Shown here piece after piece: positions 1 through 10,278 of a DNA stretch of 64,000 nucleotides. Numbering within the stretch: position 1 is the stretch's first letter; every line of letters begins with the position of its first letter. The position numbers and the translations under genes are program-made. Under the pieces are notes generated by a model. The model searched no databases. It saw only the letters and a program-made list of their open reading frames with translations, and was not told where the DNA came from. Source of the stretch: Pseudomonas sp. CFBP 13711 (lineage in GTDB: Bacteria > Pseudomonadota > Gammaproteobacteria > Pseudomonadales > Pseudomonadaceae); the NCBI RefSeq assembly GCF_014842265.1, contig NZ_JACYVI010000001.1, positions 310,001 through 374,000 on the forward strand, given 5' to 3'.

Positions 1-1738
1 GGTAGTGAGGCAGACTTTTCTGGTTTCGCAGGGCATTGATGTGCCAAGCCAGCTGTGAGCTGGACGCAATCAGATAGTCCATCAGGTTGTTGTCTTCTAA
101 GCTATAGACCAGCTCGCATAGGTAATTTAACTGAGCCGGCTCAGGAATACTTTTCCATCCCAGCAGTTTGCGGCTCTCCGGAAGGTCTCGAATAATTTTG
201 CCCGCAACCTCCACTTGGCGTTCGATGGGAATATGCCGGTTTTCGATCAGGGTGGTTTGCGATAGCACAGGATTGGCATACGCCTCCTGCAGCCTTCCTC
301 GCGAGATGTCTGTTAGATACTCGTTTTCCAGCTGCATGAGCAGGCCTATTGGTGAGGACTCATCCTGTTTGCCGATGGAGTACTCGACCGTAAGGCCTTG
401 CTCAAGCGGAGGTGCTTCGAGCATGAAGACCTTGCCAATAAAGTACTTGTTCATGCGGCCAGCGCGACCGGAAATGTTCTTGTAGGTGAAATAGTCGAAC
501 GTCGAGGTTTTCAGTCGGCGATCGTAAATAATCACGTTTTCTGCAGACGTGTTTACGCCTTCGATCATTGTCGATGTACAGATGATTTGCTTGATGGTGC
601 CTTCGTTGAACAGCTTGACGATGTACTGCTGCAGTGCGCGTGGCACTCCACCATGGTGAATCCCAATGCCCAGAGAAATCGCTTTGGCAACGTTCCACTC
701 AGGGTGGTAGTGCTTCGAAATCCACGCGGCGATTTCCTGCGTTTCCGGCACAGGGGTCAGGCCAGCTTCCTGAACCAGGTACTCGGCGACCCTGTTTGCA
801 CTGGCCGGTGCCTGACAGTAGATCAGGGTAGGGGAATCCAGGGTGGTAATCAGTTCCAGCAACTTTTCCTTTCGTTCTTTGGAGCGCATCCCTAGGTTGA
901 AATTCTGGATGTCGACCGCGACAGTGCTGTAGTCCGAGGGGATGAAGTGGTACTCGTAGCCCTCCAAGCCTGAAATCTTCTGGATGTGTGGGCCAAGCAT
1001 ATAGAACTGGGCACCGGTCTTGGCGAGCTTATGAAATGCCAAGCTCAGGTCAATGGCTCTGGTACCTTCGTCTGAGTCATTCGAAAGGTCGATTTTGTAG
1101 AACTCATCCAGGACGAAGAACTCCACATCCGCCAGGTCGGGACGCTGGATGACACGTTCTTGGGTGAGCAGATAGACGTTGGTGGTCTCGGGCGCTGCTT
1201 CCTGGCTGGGGTGCGTGATCAGGTTGAAGTCCTGGAAACGCTTGACCAAGCGGCGACGGGTTTCGTCGATCAGCGCGATGGTCGGAACGATCACTACCAC
1301 TTTTTTGAATCGTCTCTGCGCCAGTACGGCGTCGATGACCAGGCTTTTTCCCACGCTTGTAGAAGCACTGAGCACCACGTTTCGGCCTTGCATAATCAAG
1401 CTGAAGACGTGGGCCTGTAGGTGATGAAACACCATGCCTTTTTCTACGCCTTCAACCTTATGCGCCTCGTATGCCAAGCGGTCAGAAAGTCCCATACTGC
1501 TGAGGTGAGGCGTGATGTAGGGATATAGTCCAACAGCTCGCACCATATTGAGTAGGAGCGACTGTTCGACTGTGTCGAAAAGCTTGAATTTGTCGAGTGC
1601 TCGGATGACTAAATCGCGGCCTTCCCAGTCTGAATTGCTTCTGTTGACGATGGTGTTGATGGCAAGCAGCACATCGATCGTCGATGCGCCCTCGTCTCCG
1701 AGCTTCGTCAACTTGTTCTTGATCGTTTCGTAGTTCAT
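1..1738 (-). CDS. DExH superfamily 2 helicase, AbpB/HamB-like (partial, runs off left edge)
   Basis: A long open frame on the minus strand starts at ATG 1738 (AAGGA about 10 bases upstream; an in-frame TAG lies just before it) and is still open at base 1, so the C-terminus is missing. Visible helicase motifs: Walker A SASTSVGKS, motif II in FFVLDEFYKID, motif III-like region, motif V/VI with IICTSTMIEGVN and ISGRAGR. This is the layout of Ski2-like DExH helicases. Upstream in the same direction, about 97 bases away, is a DUF4297-type nuclease, so the two probably form one transcription unit. Nuclease plus such a helicase is the plan of Hachiman (HamA/HamB) and of E. coli AbpA/AbpB antiphage systems; that assignment is inference from motifs and order, not from a search. 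Confidence 0.82.
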   Translation of the reverse strand, partial: MNYETIKNKLTKLGDEGASTIDVLLAINTIVNRSNSDWEGRDLVIRALDKFKLFDTVEQSLLLNMVRAVGLYPYITPHLSSMGLSDRLAYEAHKVEGVEKGMVFHHLQAHVFSLIMQGRNVVLSASTSVGKSLVIDAVLAQRRFKKVVVIVPTIALIDETRRRLVKRFQDFNLITHPSQEAAPETTNVYLLTQERVIQRPDLADVEFFVLDEFYKIDLSNDSDEGTRAIDLSLAFHKLAKTGAQFYMLGPHIQKISGLEGYEYHFIPSDYSTVAVDIQNFNLGMRSKERKEKLLELITTLDSPTLIYCQAPASANRVAEYLVQEAGLTPVPETQEIAAWISKHYHPEWNVAKAISLGIGIHHGGVPRALQQYIVKLFNEGTIKQIICTSTMIEGVNTSAENVIIYDRRLKTSTFDYFTYKNISGRAGRMNKYFIGKVFMLEAPPLEQGLTVEYSIGKQDESSPIGLLMQLENEYLTDISRGRLQEAYANPVLSQTTLIENRHIPIERQVEVAGKIIRDLPESRKLLGWKSIPEPAQLNYLCELVYSLEDNNLMDYLIASSSQLAWHINALRNQKSLPHY

Positions 1739-1835
1739 CACCGCATCTTTCCTTGAGATCTTCGGCGCAGACTGACCTGTTCCGGTTACCTAGATCCTCT
1801 GTACCTTCCGCCATACGAACCAAAAAGCGGGATGT

Positions 1836-3467
1836 TCAGGCCCGCAATTCTTCGAGTTTTTTGCAGCGCGCGTTAAAGGCCTTGGTTAGCTTCTCGATGC
1901 TTTCCATTGGCACCAGGAAGACCATCACCTTCACCTGTCTGATATTTTCCGGCAGTTGCGTGGTGAAGGTGCTGAAGTGGCTTTCGATCTCTAGCTTGAG
2001 ATGGTTGACGTAGTCAGCGAGCCAGCCTGATGCGAGGGCTTCGCTGTCGTAGGTCAACAGGATGGGGAAGCAAAGGACATTCAGCATTTCGTCAACCGGC
2101 GAATTGCGGTGCAGGGCTTGGTTGAATGCGTCTGCTTTCGGCTGATGGTGCAACGGTTCTCGTAGGGAGATGATTATCTCGCGTTCCGCCGAGAGCACCG
2201 CTTCAGAAATCGTGGCATCAAGGACTTCGCAGATTTTCTCCAGCGACGCATCCATGTCATTCGCTTCGATCAGGCGAGCAAGGCCTAGCCAAAGCTGATC
2301 ATCCTGGCCAGGTTTCTGAACGATATGAGCGTTGCCAAACTCCGAAAGCTTGCCGGCTGATTTGTAGAAGACCTTGCATGCGACGGGTTCGCTATTTTGG
2401 CGGCTTCGCAAGATGGCGTGAAGTATCAGTTCCGCGATGAGTCTGTCGCGTGGGAGCTCACTGTCGCTGAAAGCGCTAATCGACCGTGCAAGAATTGCTT
2501 CGGCGTCGTGCGCATGGATGTTCACGATCTCGCTGGCTTTGAGGGAAAACTCGGGAAGCCATTCAATGAGATGCCTTGCGAAGTTATCGTGGCGCCATTG
2601 ATTCAGCGAATACTTCACGTCAAACCCAGAAAAGGTATGCAGCAGCCCCTCTTCGGTGCTCGCGTGAAATTCGACCAAGAACGGGTCTGGTCGCTTTTTG
2701 TAGGGTTTAGCGGTCGCCGTTGATCTGTCGTCAGCTGTATCCAGTAACAGCTTCAAGTGAGCCAACGCTGACTCCCTGTGAATGATCTTGGAAGCTGCGG
2801 CTGTTTTCACGTTAGCTGTGGCAGCCTTGTCGGCCATCTCCAGAAAATCGTCGTAAATTGCCTGCGTCTGGGTGTTGTTTGGGCGATTTCCCAAATCCTC
2901 TGCCAGTCTGGACAGGGCCTTGATATTGACAGCTTCCAGTGATTCAACATCGCCATGTACTTGCCAGACACAATTTTCCGCCCAATAAGAGAAATTTCGA
3001 TTTTGGGGAGAGACGAACATTTTAAACTCTTTTAGTAGTTTATTGCCTCTGGCCGTGGTGGTATCTGGCAAAACCCGCTTATCCAGCTCTGTCTTGAAGC
3101 CTTCAAGAATTTTTGCGACGTCCCGCTTTGTCACCAGCCGAAAGCGCGCGGCACCTGGCCGCACATCGCACTTCAGTGACTTGTGAAGCAGGGAAGAATC
3201 GGCCTTCTTACCGTCCAGCGCGGTTACTTCCAGCCAATTCCACTTGGTATCACCTTCGGTCGTCTTGACCTGAATGTACTCGTTGACGCGCTGCCGATCG
3301 CATCGGAATACCACGACTATATCGTCGGCTGTCTCGCATTCCACCTGAAGGTAGCTGCTATCCCGGAGCATCTTGAAGATATAGCTGACGGCAACATGGT
3401 CTTGGTATTTGAAGCCTTGCCTTGCAGCTGGCCCACCTGCGTTGGAGGGGCTAGTAATACGCACCAT
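1836..3467 (-). CDS. DUF4297-type dsDNA nuclease (AbpA/Cap4-like)
   Basis: A 543-residue protein. The N-terminus carries a PD-(D/E)xK-like core: a glycine/tyrosine segment (ARQGFKYQDHVAVSYI), then an acidic pair in VECETADDIVVVF and a QVK in NEYIQVKTTEG, all in the first 80 residues. This spacing is typical of the DUF4297 nuclease domain found in Cap4 effectors of CBASS and in AbpA. The remaining ~450 residues are helical and not recognised; they may sense or bind the helicase partner. The start has GGGA about 6 bases upstream. The downstream gene is a DExH helicase on the same strand. Expected role: DNA cleavage gated by the helicase during phage infection (inference). Confidence 0.75.
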   Translation of the reverse strand: MVRITSPSNAGGPAARQGFKYQDHVAVSYIFKMLRDSSYLQVECETADDIVVVFRCDRQRVNEYIQVKTTEGDTKWNWLEVTALDGKKADSSLLHKSLKCDVRPGAARFRLVTKRDVAKILEGFKTELDKRVLPDTTTARGNKLLKEFKMFVSPQNRNFSYWAENCVWQVHGDVESLEAVNIKALSRLAEDLGNRPNNTQTQAIYDDFLEMADKAATANVKTAAASKIIHRESALAHLKLLLDTADDRSTATAKPYKKRPDPFLVEFHASTEEGLLHTFSGFDVKYSLNQWRHDNFARHLIEWLPEFSLKASEIVNIHAHDAEAILARSISAFSDSELPRDRLIAELILHAILRSRQNSEPVACKVFYKSAGKLSEFGNAHIVQKPGQDDQLWLGLARLIEANDMDASLEKICEVLDATISEAVLSAEREIIISLREPLHHQPKADAFNQALHRNSPVDEMLNVLCFPILLTYDSEALASGWLADYVNHLKLEIESHFSTFTTQLPENIRQVKVMVFLVPMESIEKLTKAFNARCKKLEELRA

Positions 3468-4164
3468 GACATCCCTGTATCGCTAGAAGAGTTGCAGAAA
3501 TCGGGCGTCCGTCTTGCCGACCAAAGCCACACAAACGGAGCCAGCCAATACTGCAACGCTACCACTAATGGCAATTGGCCGACTATTAGCAATATTGAGA
3601 TTATCCAGTGATGCGCTCTGCGGGCGGCGGCGAGAATGGCTAACTTGCTTTGCATGCCTGTTCCGCATGTGGCTGTGTGCGGCGTTCCGCTGCCCAATGC
3701 ACATATTCCGGCCTCATCCTACCGCTCATCGAGGTCTGCATTAACCACTAGTGTTTTATTGATTTAGTTGGATACATGTACAGTATAGCGAAAGCTGCTT
3801 CCATGCATCTTCTCAACATACCCATGTGTAATCTAAGCGCGAATCTAACGATGCTGCCACCTAAAGGAACAACTGTTCTGACGGAGAATTCCCGGTCAAA
3901 GATCAGGTGTGTGAACTCCTGAACAAGCCTTCAAATACTGCTACCCTCACAGGCCCAGGCGCATGCGGCTGCTGCTCCCGGAGCTATATGACGCGACGTT
4001 GCCGGCGATGGCGAGAGAGGGTGGCATAGAGTTCGATGGTGAAAATGTTGCGCCCAGAGCCGGTGGTGCCCCCCAAACGGTTGAATAGCTGGCCTGCAAG
4101 GAATAGGCGCTTCAGAGCTCAGAACTGCCAAGATTTCCCCCGCAACCCCCGCTGGAGTACCAAG
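3468..4164. promoter_or_regulatory. Divergent intergenic region between nuclease operon and SEC-C gene
   Basis: About 700 bases without a convincing gene. It must hold the promoters of both divergent genes. A 42-codon plus-strand frame (3963-4091, ending EFDGENVAPRAGGAPQTVE) reads like a protein tail and could be a leftover of a deleted gene, but nothing supports expression. No clear operator or terminator was seen. Confidence 0.35.
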
Positions 4165-6324
4165 ATGCGTGCTGCAAATCGAAGTGAAGCTGAAGTCATT
4201 GAAGAGCTTGTCGAACTGACAGCCCAGTCTGGTTACGTTCATGCGATTGCCGGGATCTGCTACCGAGACAATATGGTGTCCTTTCAGGGGGAGCATGAAG
4301 CTTCCGATCTCAGCCATATGTACGATCCTACTCGTCTTAATCGGAACGAAACTACCATGCTGTTGGGGCTGATGATGAGGCAGTCCCTTGATTTGACCGA
4401 GCCTGACAACGCAACGCTCTTGAGTTATGTAACGCTTACTGATGGCCTGATGGAGGAGCTTCATCAGTCAATGAGTGGAGCGGCCATGGGGGAAATGATT
4501 AGCCACGTCGGCAACGCAGAAGGCATGGACGATTTCTGGCAGGGTGAAATGATGAAGGAGCCAATTTTCTATGGCGCCGAGTCCGCTTACAGCTTCCAGT
4601 ACCGAGATTTCTTTGTGGAGAAGCATGCTGTCGATGACGACTGGCTTATCCGAGTGAAAGGTTTTTCCAGCGGGCAAGCGTTTCGGATGGCGAGAGCTAT
4701 GTGTGATTTGATGGACTACAGAGCGACGAAGGACACTCGGTCGAGTCTCGACTTGAAGGCAGGAGAAATACCACTAGAGTCGGTGGTGAGTTTTTATGAA
4801 TTTACTGCGGCAGAGGTTGCTCAGCGTGCCAGTCAGGATCTCGCAGTGGTTGAGGCATTCTTCGACGTTTTTTCGTTTAGCGGCGACAATGCCGGCTTCA
4901 AAGAGGTGGGTGACTTCAACCAGGTGAATGCGACTCCGCTGCTTCCGACTGGAAGGGGCTCAGTACTGCTGTTTTCTCACTACGCAATTTATGAGGCGCT
5001 GTATGAGTCGCCTTTTTTCTGGATGAACCAAGACAAGGCTTACAAGCAGCAGGCGTCCGACAACCGTGGCGCGTTCACTGAGCGATTCTCTTACCGTCGT
5101 TTAGTTGCGGTGTTCGGTACGGCAAATGTCCACACCAACGTCAATTTGTACGAGGGGAAAAGGATCGTTGCTGAGGCTGATGTACTGGTTGTTTTCGGCG
5201 ACCGGGTGATCATCGTCCAAGCCAAGTCCAAAAAGCTGACGTTGGCCGCCCGCAAGGGCAGCGATGGACAAATCAAGGCCGACTTTGCAGCTGCGATTCA
5301 GAAAGCCTACGACCAGGGGGCCGAATGTGCAACGGCGATTCTTTCAGGTAAGTGCCGGCTTGAAAATGATCGGGGCCAGACGGTCGATTTACCGGAACAC
5401 ATCAGAGAAATCTATCCGCTCTGCGTGGTGTCGGATCACTACCCCGCGCTCGCCTTCCAGGCTAGTCAGTATCTGAAGTATTCGGCTGATGCGATCATCC
5501 GCCCTCCCTTTGTTATGGACATATTCTTTCTCGATGTCCTCGCTGAAATGCTGGACACGCCGTTGCGTTTCCTCAGCTACGTCCGCATGCGCATCGATGC
5601 GATCGAGAAGTTAATGATCAGTCATGAACTCGTCGCGCTTGCATATCACCTTCATTCCAATCTGTGGCTTCAAGACGAATTCAGCATGTTGATGTTGGAT
5701 GATTCGATCGCAGCTGACCTTGATGTCGCCATGACCGTGAGGCGTGAAGGACTTGCAGGAAAGCGGGTTCCGGAGGGACTGTTGACGAAAATGAATGGAA
5801 CCTACTACGAGCGTCTGATCGAGCAGATCGAGCGCCGTCCAGTCCCGTCAACAATGGAGCTGGGATTCACTCTTTTGTCGATGGGGGAAGACACGTGCAG
5901 CGCCATTCATAAAGCCATAGATGGTCTTATCAAGCAGACGAAGCTTGATGGGAAGCGGCATGACTTCACTGCTGGTATGACGGGCGCAGGGAGCGGGATC
6001 TGTGTGCATTGCAATCCTGAGCCTAGCGAGGACGCCATTAAAGTCCTAGAAGTGCAGTGCGCCAAGCGAAAGTACGTTCAGCGAACTGCAAGTTGGTTTG
6101 GCGTGTCGGTTGGTTTGGAGGGGGAACTCCAATTCGGCGTAACGCTTGAGTTTCCTTGGGAGCGCTCACTAGCGATGGATACCCTAACCCAAGGAATGAA
6201 GCCTCCTTCATCAGTAGCTCAAGGAATGAAAGCCATGGAGCGCGCGTTGATCCCAAGGAAATACGGGCGCAACGAACTCTGTCCCTGCGGAAGCGGTGTT
6301 AAGTACAAAAACTGCTGTCTCTAG
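4165..6324 (+). CDS. SEC-C motif protein with PD-(D/E)xK (NERD-like) nuclease core
   Basis: A 719-residue protein, start chosen at ATG 4165 because GGAG lies 9 bases upstream; a longer frame from 4036 has no such signal and a poor N-terminus. The last 20 residues form a SEC-C zinc motif (GRNELCPCGSG then NCC), a module that ends SecA and many phage-defence proteins. Around residues 330-380 there is a nuclease-like pattern: strand with acidic pair (IVAEADVLVVFGD) followed by VIIVQAKSK, as in NERD and Mrr-type folds. The N-terminal 300 residues are not recognised. It is divergent from the DUF4297/helicase pair and has no same-strand partner, so it may act alone. A nuclease-type defence role is inference. 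Confidence 0.7.
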   Translation: MRAANRSEAEVIEELVELTAQSGYVHAIAGICYRDNMVSFQGEHEASDLSHMYDPTRLNRNETTMLLGLMMRQSLDLTEPDNATLLSYVTLTDGLMEELHQSMSGAAMGEMISHVGNAEGMDDFWQGEMMKEPIFYGAESAYSFQYRDFFVEKHAVDDDWLIRVKGFSSGQAFRMARAMCDLMDYRATKDTRSSLDLKAGEIPLESVVSFYEFTAAEVAQRASQDLAVVEAFFDVFSFSGDNAGFKEVGDFNQVNATPLLPTGRGSVLLFSHYAIYEALYESPFFWMNQDKAYKQQASDNRGAFTERFSYRRLVAVFGTANVHTNVNLYEGKRIVAEADVLVVFGDRVIIVQAKSKKLTLAARKGSDGQIKADFAAAIQKAYDQGAECATAILSGKCRLENDRGQTVDLPEHIREIYPLCVVSDHYPALAFQASQYLKYSADAIIRPPFVMDIFFLDVLAEMLDTPLRFLSYVRMRIDAIEKLMISHELVALAYHLHSNLWLQDEFSMLMLDDSIAADLDVAMTVRREGLAGKRVPEGLLTKMNGTYYERLIEQIERRPVPSTMELGFTLLSMGEDTCSAIHKAIDGLIKQTKLDGKRHDFTAGMTGAGSGICVHCNPEPSEDAIKVLEVQCAKRKYVQRTASWFGVSVGLEGELQFGVTLEFPWERSLAMDTLTQGMKPPSSVAQGMKAMERALIPRKYGRNELCPCGSGVKYKNCCL

Positions 6325-6440
6325 ACTGCGCGTAGCGTCGTCATGCTGAGGTCTGAATGCAGATCAACGTGGGCACTCCCATCATCAGAACGGCCCGCCC
6401 TGTGTACAGCAATGCCCTGGGGAGGGCTACGCAGCGGCAT

Positions 6441-7622
6441 TTACATTGGTTTTTGCCACTCAGAGGTCGCGTGACGGTACCGGGGGTTTTGAACCTTCGG
6501 ACTGCCGAATTTTTCTTCGTCGATAACGAACGACTTGGCCATGAGGTCTCGAACACCACCGAGGCGCTCCATAGACGTCAGCTCTGCCGTGATGTCCTTT
6601 ACGACGGTCGTGAACGCCTTGGTCGACTGCGACTTCATGAACTCAGGGGTGGACAGGGCAAACTCGCGATCCGGTAAGCCCGGAATGCCGGCCCATCCAG
6701 TCATGGTGTTAACCGCTTTGATCAGGAAGCTTCCTTGGATGCCTTGGGCAGAGGGCACGCCGTATTTGCGTTTCAGGTCGCCGCAAATCTTGTCAACATC
6801 GCCTATCAATTTGGTCACCAACCTGTTGCCGTCACCGATGCCCTTTTCATCGAACGCGACCCGTATTTCCTTCAGAGTCTGTCGGATGGTGACGAAATGG
6901 TCTTCGTTGCGAATCTGCTTGGCAGCCATGATCGCGTTCGGCACGCTGCCGGAGACCTGGGTCATCCAGGCTGAGAAAAGCGGCAGGTCGAGAGCGACAG
7001 TCTGCGCACCCCCGTGAGATTTGATTTCAGCGATGCTCGTCTGTGTTTTGCTGGAGAGGTTGGCCAGGAGGCGAGCCGTGAAGTCGTGACCGAAGAAGCC
7101 GCTTTTTTTCAGCCAGTGCAACTGATAGGCATGGCGTATCGGATGAATAAACGAGTCGGCCTTAAGGTGCTTAGCTGCCATGGAATAGTAGATGGACTTG
7201 TAGGCCAGCCAGTTCAGGGAAGCGATGAACATCTCCAGCTGCTTTGTGGCGCCGCCGAAATCTTCGGGCTTCTTCCTGGCGAAGTCTTGCTCGGTGAAGA
7301 CGTGGCCATCGGAGCCTACGAGTTTCACTTCTTGCGACCAGCGTCCACGTGTGTCGCCCACATCTGCCAATTCGGCAAAGATTGCAGCGCTCAAGGCGCT
7401 GTACTTGCCGTAGGCATCAGTGGCTTGGTGCCCGAGCATTCTCATGGTCAGGTAGTACACGCTGGAAGATTTATCCCAGGTGCAGACCATGTTCATTTTC
7501 AGCTGCTCCAGGAGACCTGCGAAGTCCTCATCGACGAACTTAGCTTCGGATGCGAATCGGAGAGATAGGTGCTCGATCCTTCCACGCCAGATTGCGCTCG
7601 ATGCCCTGATTGTCGGAACCAT
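6441..7622 (-). CDS. Hypothetical protein, island cargo
   Basis: A 393-residue soluble, mostly helical protein with no signal peptide or membrane segment and no motif I recognise. Start taken at ATG 7622 (GGAGA about 11 bases upstream); an in-frame TTG nine codons earlier is an alternative. It converges with the SEC-C gene, about 115 bases apart. Features seen: two Trp-rich stretches in the first half (SAIWRGRIEHL; SLNWLAYKSIYY) and a lysine/basic C-terminus. Function unknown; location among defence-type genes is the only hint. Confidence 0.65.
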   Translation of the reverse strand: MVPTIRASSAIWRGRIEHLSLRFASEAKFVDEDFAGLLEQLKMNMVCTWDKSSSVYYLTMRMLGHQATDAYGKYSALSAAIFAELADVGDTRGRWSQEVKLVGSDGHVFTEQDFARKKPEDFGGATKQLEMFIASLNWLAYKSIYYSMAAKHLKADSFIHPIRHAYQLHWLKKSGFFGHDFTARLLANLSSKTQTSIAEIKSHGGAQTVALDLPLFSAWMTQVSGSVPNAIMAAKQIRNEDHFVTIRQTLKEIRVAFDEKGIGDGNRLVTKLIGDVDKICGDLKRKYGVPSAQGIQGSFLIKAVNTMTGWAGIPGLPDREFALSTPEFMKSQSTKAFTTVVKDITAELTSMERLGGVRDLMAKSFVIDEEKFGSPKVQNPRYRHATSEWQKPM

Positions 7623-8059
7623 CAGAGTAAGGTCTCCAGGAAGGCTCAAGATCGCTCTCGACCTTCAATTACAGTGTTAAAACTGCCTTAGTGCCGAAGC
7701 GCGGCTCGGCTTCCACTGTCCTAATGGACGGATCAAAACCGCGAAGGCAATCTCCTTTGGATGTGCCAGACGCACTCGAAGCTCTTCAACGCTGATGCAT
7801 AGCCTTGTCAACGACAACCCAACATTTAGCACCGTTATAGTCATCGCCGCCTTCTGCGATAAATACGTTACCCGCTTCGTCAATCGCGGGCACACCTGGT
7901 CGCTCATGTCCAGCGTCCCGCAGGGAATCCTTCCAGGCGTACGCCTCGCCCTCCCAAAACAGTACAACGCCGCCAAGGCATTCTCTGTGACGCTCTTTCC
8001 ATTGGGTAGCGATCGTAAGTAGCACCTCAAACGATGGATTCATAAGCTGCATTTTCTCC

Positions 8060-8067
8060 GTTGCTGG
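8060..8067. repeat. Target site duplication of IS66 element, copy 1
   Basis: GTTGCTGG directly before the left end of the element; the same 8 bases follow its right end at 12943-12950. IS66-family elements are known to make 8-bp duplications. Confidence 0.93.
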
Positions 8068-8083
8068 GTAACCGTCCGGGCAA
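8068..8083 (+). repeat. Terminal inverted repeat of IS66 element, passenger side
   Basis: GTAACCGTCCGGGCAA, a perfect 16-base inverted match to 12927-12942. It lies about 160 bases beyond the stop of the chemoreceptor gene, placing that gene inside the element. Confidence 0.92.
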
Positions 8084-8223
8084 GTCATCTAGCGTAGCTG
8101 GCTCTATTGTTTTACGAGATTGCGCAACGATGAAGCTCAGCCCTCAATGTCGATCAGGGACTGCCGGGCATCATCACCCCAGTCAGACCCGATCAAAGCA
8201 CTTTCTCGTGCTATCAACAATTG

Positions 8224-8250
8224 AAACGCTTGAGATTCCTTTCAAGCGTT
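8224..8250 (-). terminator. Hairpin at the stop of the chemoreceptor gene
   Basis: AACGCTTGA and TCAAGCGTT form a 9-bp stem around an 8-base loop; on the minus strand the first arm contains the TGA stop. The following T-run is short, so it is a modest rho-independent terminator candidate. Confidence 0.5.
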
Positions 8251-10278
8251 GCTGGATAACTTAAACTTGCCGACTACGCTGCGAAGTTCATTAGCGAGCA
8301 ATGAAAGCTCGTCAGCCGTTACGGCGTTGTCCTCTACGCCTTCCATGACGATTAAGCTGCTGTTTCGAATGCCGATGACGTTGCGATTGATATCCTCTGA
8401 GACCGAATGTTGCTGCACCGCCGCACTTGCAATCTGAGTGTTCATGCCCACAATTCCGTCTACTGCTTCATTGATCTGGTTCAGGCTGCCAGACGCTTGG
8501 CTCGCTGCCTGAATGCATTCCCTAGCTCGGGTTTGCCCAGCTTTCATCTGTTGAACAGCGGCATCAGTAGCGCCTTGCAACTGTTGGATGATCCGTCGAA
8601 TTTCTTCTGTGGAGTTTTGTGTGCGCGAGGCCAGAGTCCGCACTTCGTCAGCCACGACCGCGAAACCACGGCCTTGCTCGCCAGCTCGCGCCGCCTCGAT
8701 GGCCGCGTTGAGGGCCAGCAGGTTAGTCTGATCCGCGATGGTACTGATGACCTCGATGACACCACCGATTTCTTTGCTGTGTGTCGCTAACGCTTCGACT
8801 TTGCTTGCACTGAGCTCCACTTCGTTGGCCAACGCCTCAATAGCGGCACTTGTTTCAATCATAACTTTCAAGCCGTCGTTAGACGCACTGCTTGCAGATT
8901 CAGCGGCACGTGCTGCGCCCTCGGTATTCTGGGCCACGTCGGCAACGCTCGCGGTCATTTCGTTGATGGCAGTAGCAACCTGCTCGGTTTCAGCCTGTTG
9001 TGAGTTCATTGAGGCTTTGGCTTGGCCTATGGAGATCTCTAGTCGCTTTGCCGCATCTGAGACTGAATGCGAGCTACGCTCCACCTGGCTCAGTGAGCCA
9101 GAGAAGGCCGTTACCATGCGGTTAAGTCCCTCGCCTACATCACCGATTTCATCGTGGCTGTTGATTCGGACGCGCGCGCTCAGATCGCCTTGAGCAATAC
9201 GTGCCGTCACAGCTAGGAGCTCATCAACCCCAATCCGCAGAGCCTTGTAGATGCCGACGAACGCATAGAGCAGCAGTATCGCAATGGCGATAAATAGCTC
9301 AGTGCCGAAAGTACGCTCATTACTCAGTGTATTCAGACGCTCATCAATTCGAATTCGCAGCGATTCCTGCATCTGATCCTGAGCTTTGTAAAACTGAGCA
9401 ACGACGGCGTTTCCACGCTCGCCCAAGGTGTTGGCATTCACGTTTGAGCGCTTGCTCGGATCAAGGTAGTCCACCAGGTCTTTACGCAGATTTTCCAGGT
9501 CGGTAATGGCTGTTGTTACAGACGGCTGAACTACACCAGATAATTTCGGCTCTTCTCGGCGAAGCAGGGAAAGGCTCTGCTGCAACTCTTGACGCATTAG
9601 CAGCTCCTGTTTCAACAAAGTCTGGGCAAAAATACGAGTGGTGTCGTCCAGAGGACGGTCAGCGCTAAAACCGCTGGCCAGACCGCGAATCTGTCCGACC
9701 AGATTTATTTGCCGAGGCAGACGTATAGAGCTTAGATCGATGAGGTACAACGAACCTGCATCTTCGTCCAAAATCATGCCGGAAGTGGCCGTAATGTAGT
9801 AAACGAAATTCATTAGGTCGGTTAACTGGTCGTTCCACGCGGAAAAGATCACCAAAGGTGCTTCGCCTGCTTTGGCGCGTTCAACCAGCTGCACACTAGC
9901 GGTACGCAACGTCTGAACTCGGTCTGTCGTTGCCAGTTGGGTGCTAAATTTTGCGTCCTGCGCAGCAAGAGTCGCATAGGCATCGTTAAGCTTTTCAGCA
10001 TTGCGTGCTGCATTGGCTACTGCGTTGGTGTCACCGCTGAGCATGCCGTGTGTCAGCGCCCTCTGAATCATGGTTAGACGCAGGATAGGGGTGACGTCCA
10101 ACAAGTATTGTTGACCCACCTGTTCATGCTTGATGCCCGTGATGCTCGTGTTCAGTGAAAGCATCGCCCGGGTGCCTAGCAGGAGCAGAGGAATCAGGAC
10201 AATAAATCCCAAAATTGCGAATTTCATGGGGAATCGAACACGGTTGGTAACGAACAGGGCAGGCGCTAATAAATTCAT
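8242..10278 (-). CDS. Methyl-accepting chemotaxis protein (IS66 passenger)
   Basis: A chemoreceptor of about 678 residues. Layout: a membrane helix near residues 20-40 ([16 protein letters not shown]), a long periplasmic helical domain of about 290 residues, a second membrane helix ([17 protein letters not shown]), a HAMP segment ([18 protein letters not shown]), then a long methyl-accepting coiled coil with the conserved tip around [15 protein letters not shown]. It should signal through CheW/CheA. The large four-helix-type periplasmic domain has no recognised ligand pocket motif. Start at ATG 10278; a GTG at 10293 is an alternative. It lies inside the IS66 inverted repeats, same strand as tnpABC, and may depend on its own promoter in the 286-base gap after tnpC. 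Confidence 0.93.
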   Translation of the reverse strand: MNLLAPALFVTNRVRFPMKFAILGFIVLIPLLLLGTRAMLSLNTSITGIKHEQVGQQYLLDVTPILRLTMIQRALTHGMLSGDTNAVANAARNAEKLNDAYATLAAQDAKFSTQLATTDRVQTLRTASVQLVERAKAGEAPLVIFSAWNDQLTDLMNFVYYITATSGMILDEDAGSLYLIDLSSIRLPRQINLVGQIRGLASGFSADRPLDDTTRIFAQTLLKQELLMRQELQQSLSLLRREEPKLSGVVQPSVTTAITDLENLRKDLVDYLDPSKRSNVNANTLGERGNAVVAQFYKAQDQMQESLRIRIDERLNTLSNERTFGTELFIAIAILLLYAFVGIYKALRIGVDELLAVTARIAQGDLSARVRINSHDEIGDVGEGLNRMVTAFSGSLSQVERSSHSVSDAAKRLEISIGQAKASMNSQQAETEQVATAINEMTASVADVAQNTEGAARAAESASSASNDGLKVMIETSAAIEALANEVELSASKVEALATHSKEIGGVIEVISTIADQTNLLALNAAIEAARAGEQGRGFAVVADEVRTLASRTQNSTEEIRRIIQQLQGATDAAVQQMKAGQTRARECIQAASQASGSLNQINEAVDGIVGMNTQIASAAVQQHSVSEDINRNVIGIRNSSLIVMEGVEDNAVTADELSLLANELRSVVGKFKLSSNA

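Larger units (their letters stand above)
7786..8088 (-). pseudogene. 3' part of a small gene split by the IS66 element
   Basis: The frame ends at 7786 and is now open up to an ATG at 8088, but the first seven codons (8068-8088) are the IS66 terminal repeat. Removing the element and one copy of the 8-bp duplication joins 7786-8059 exactly in frame with 12943-12998, giving a 109-codon protein starting MPSRWRTLATRVV. The C-terminal half (GVPAIDEAGNVFIAEG, then NGAKCWVVVD) reads as a genuine folded protein. Function unknown. A chimeric protein starting at 8088 could still be made. Confidence 0.75.
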
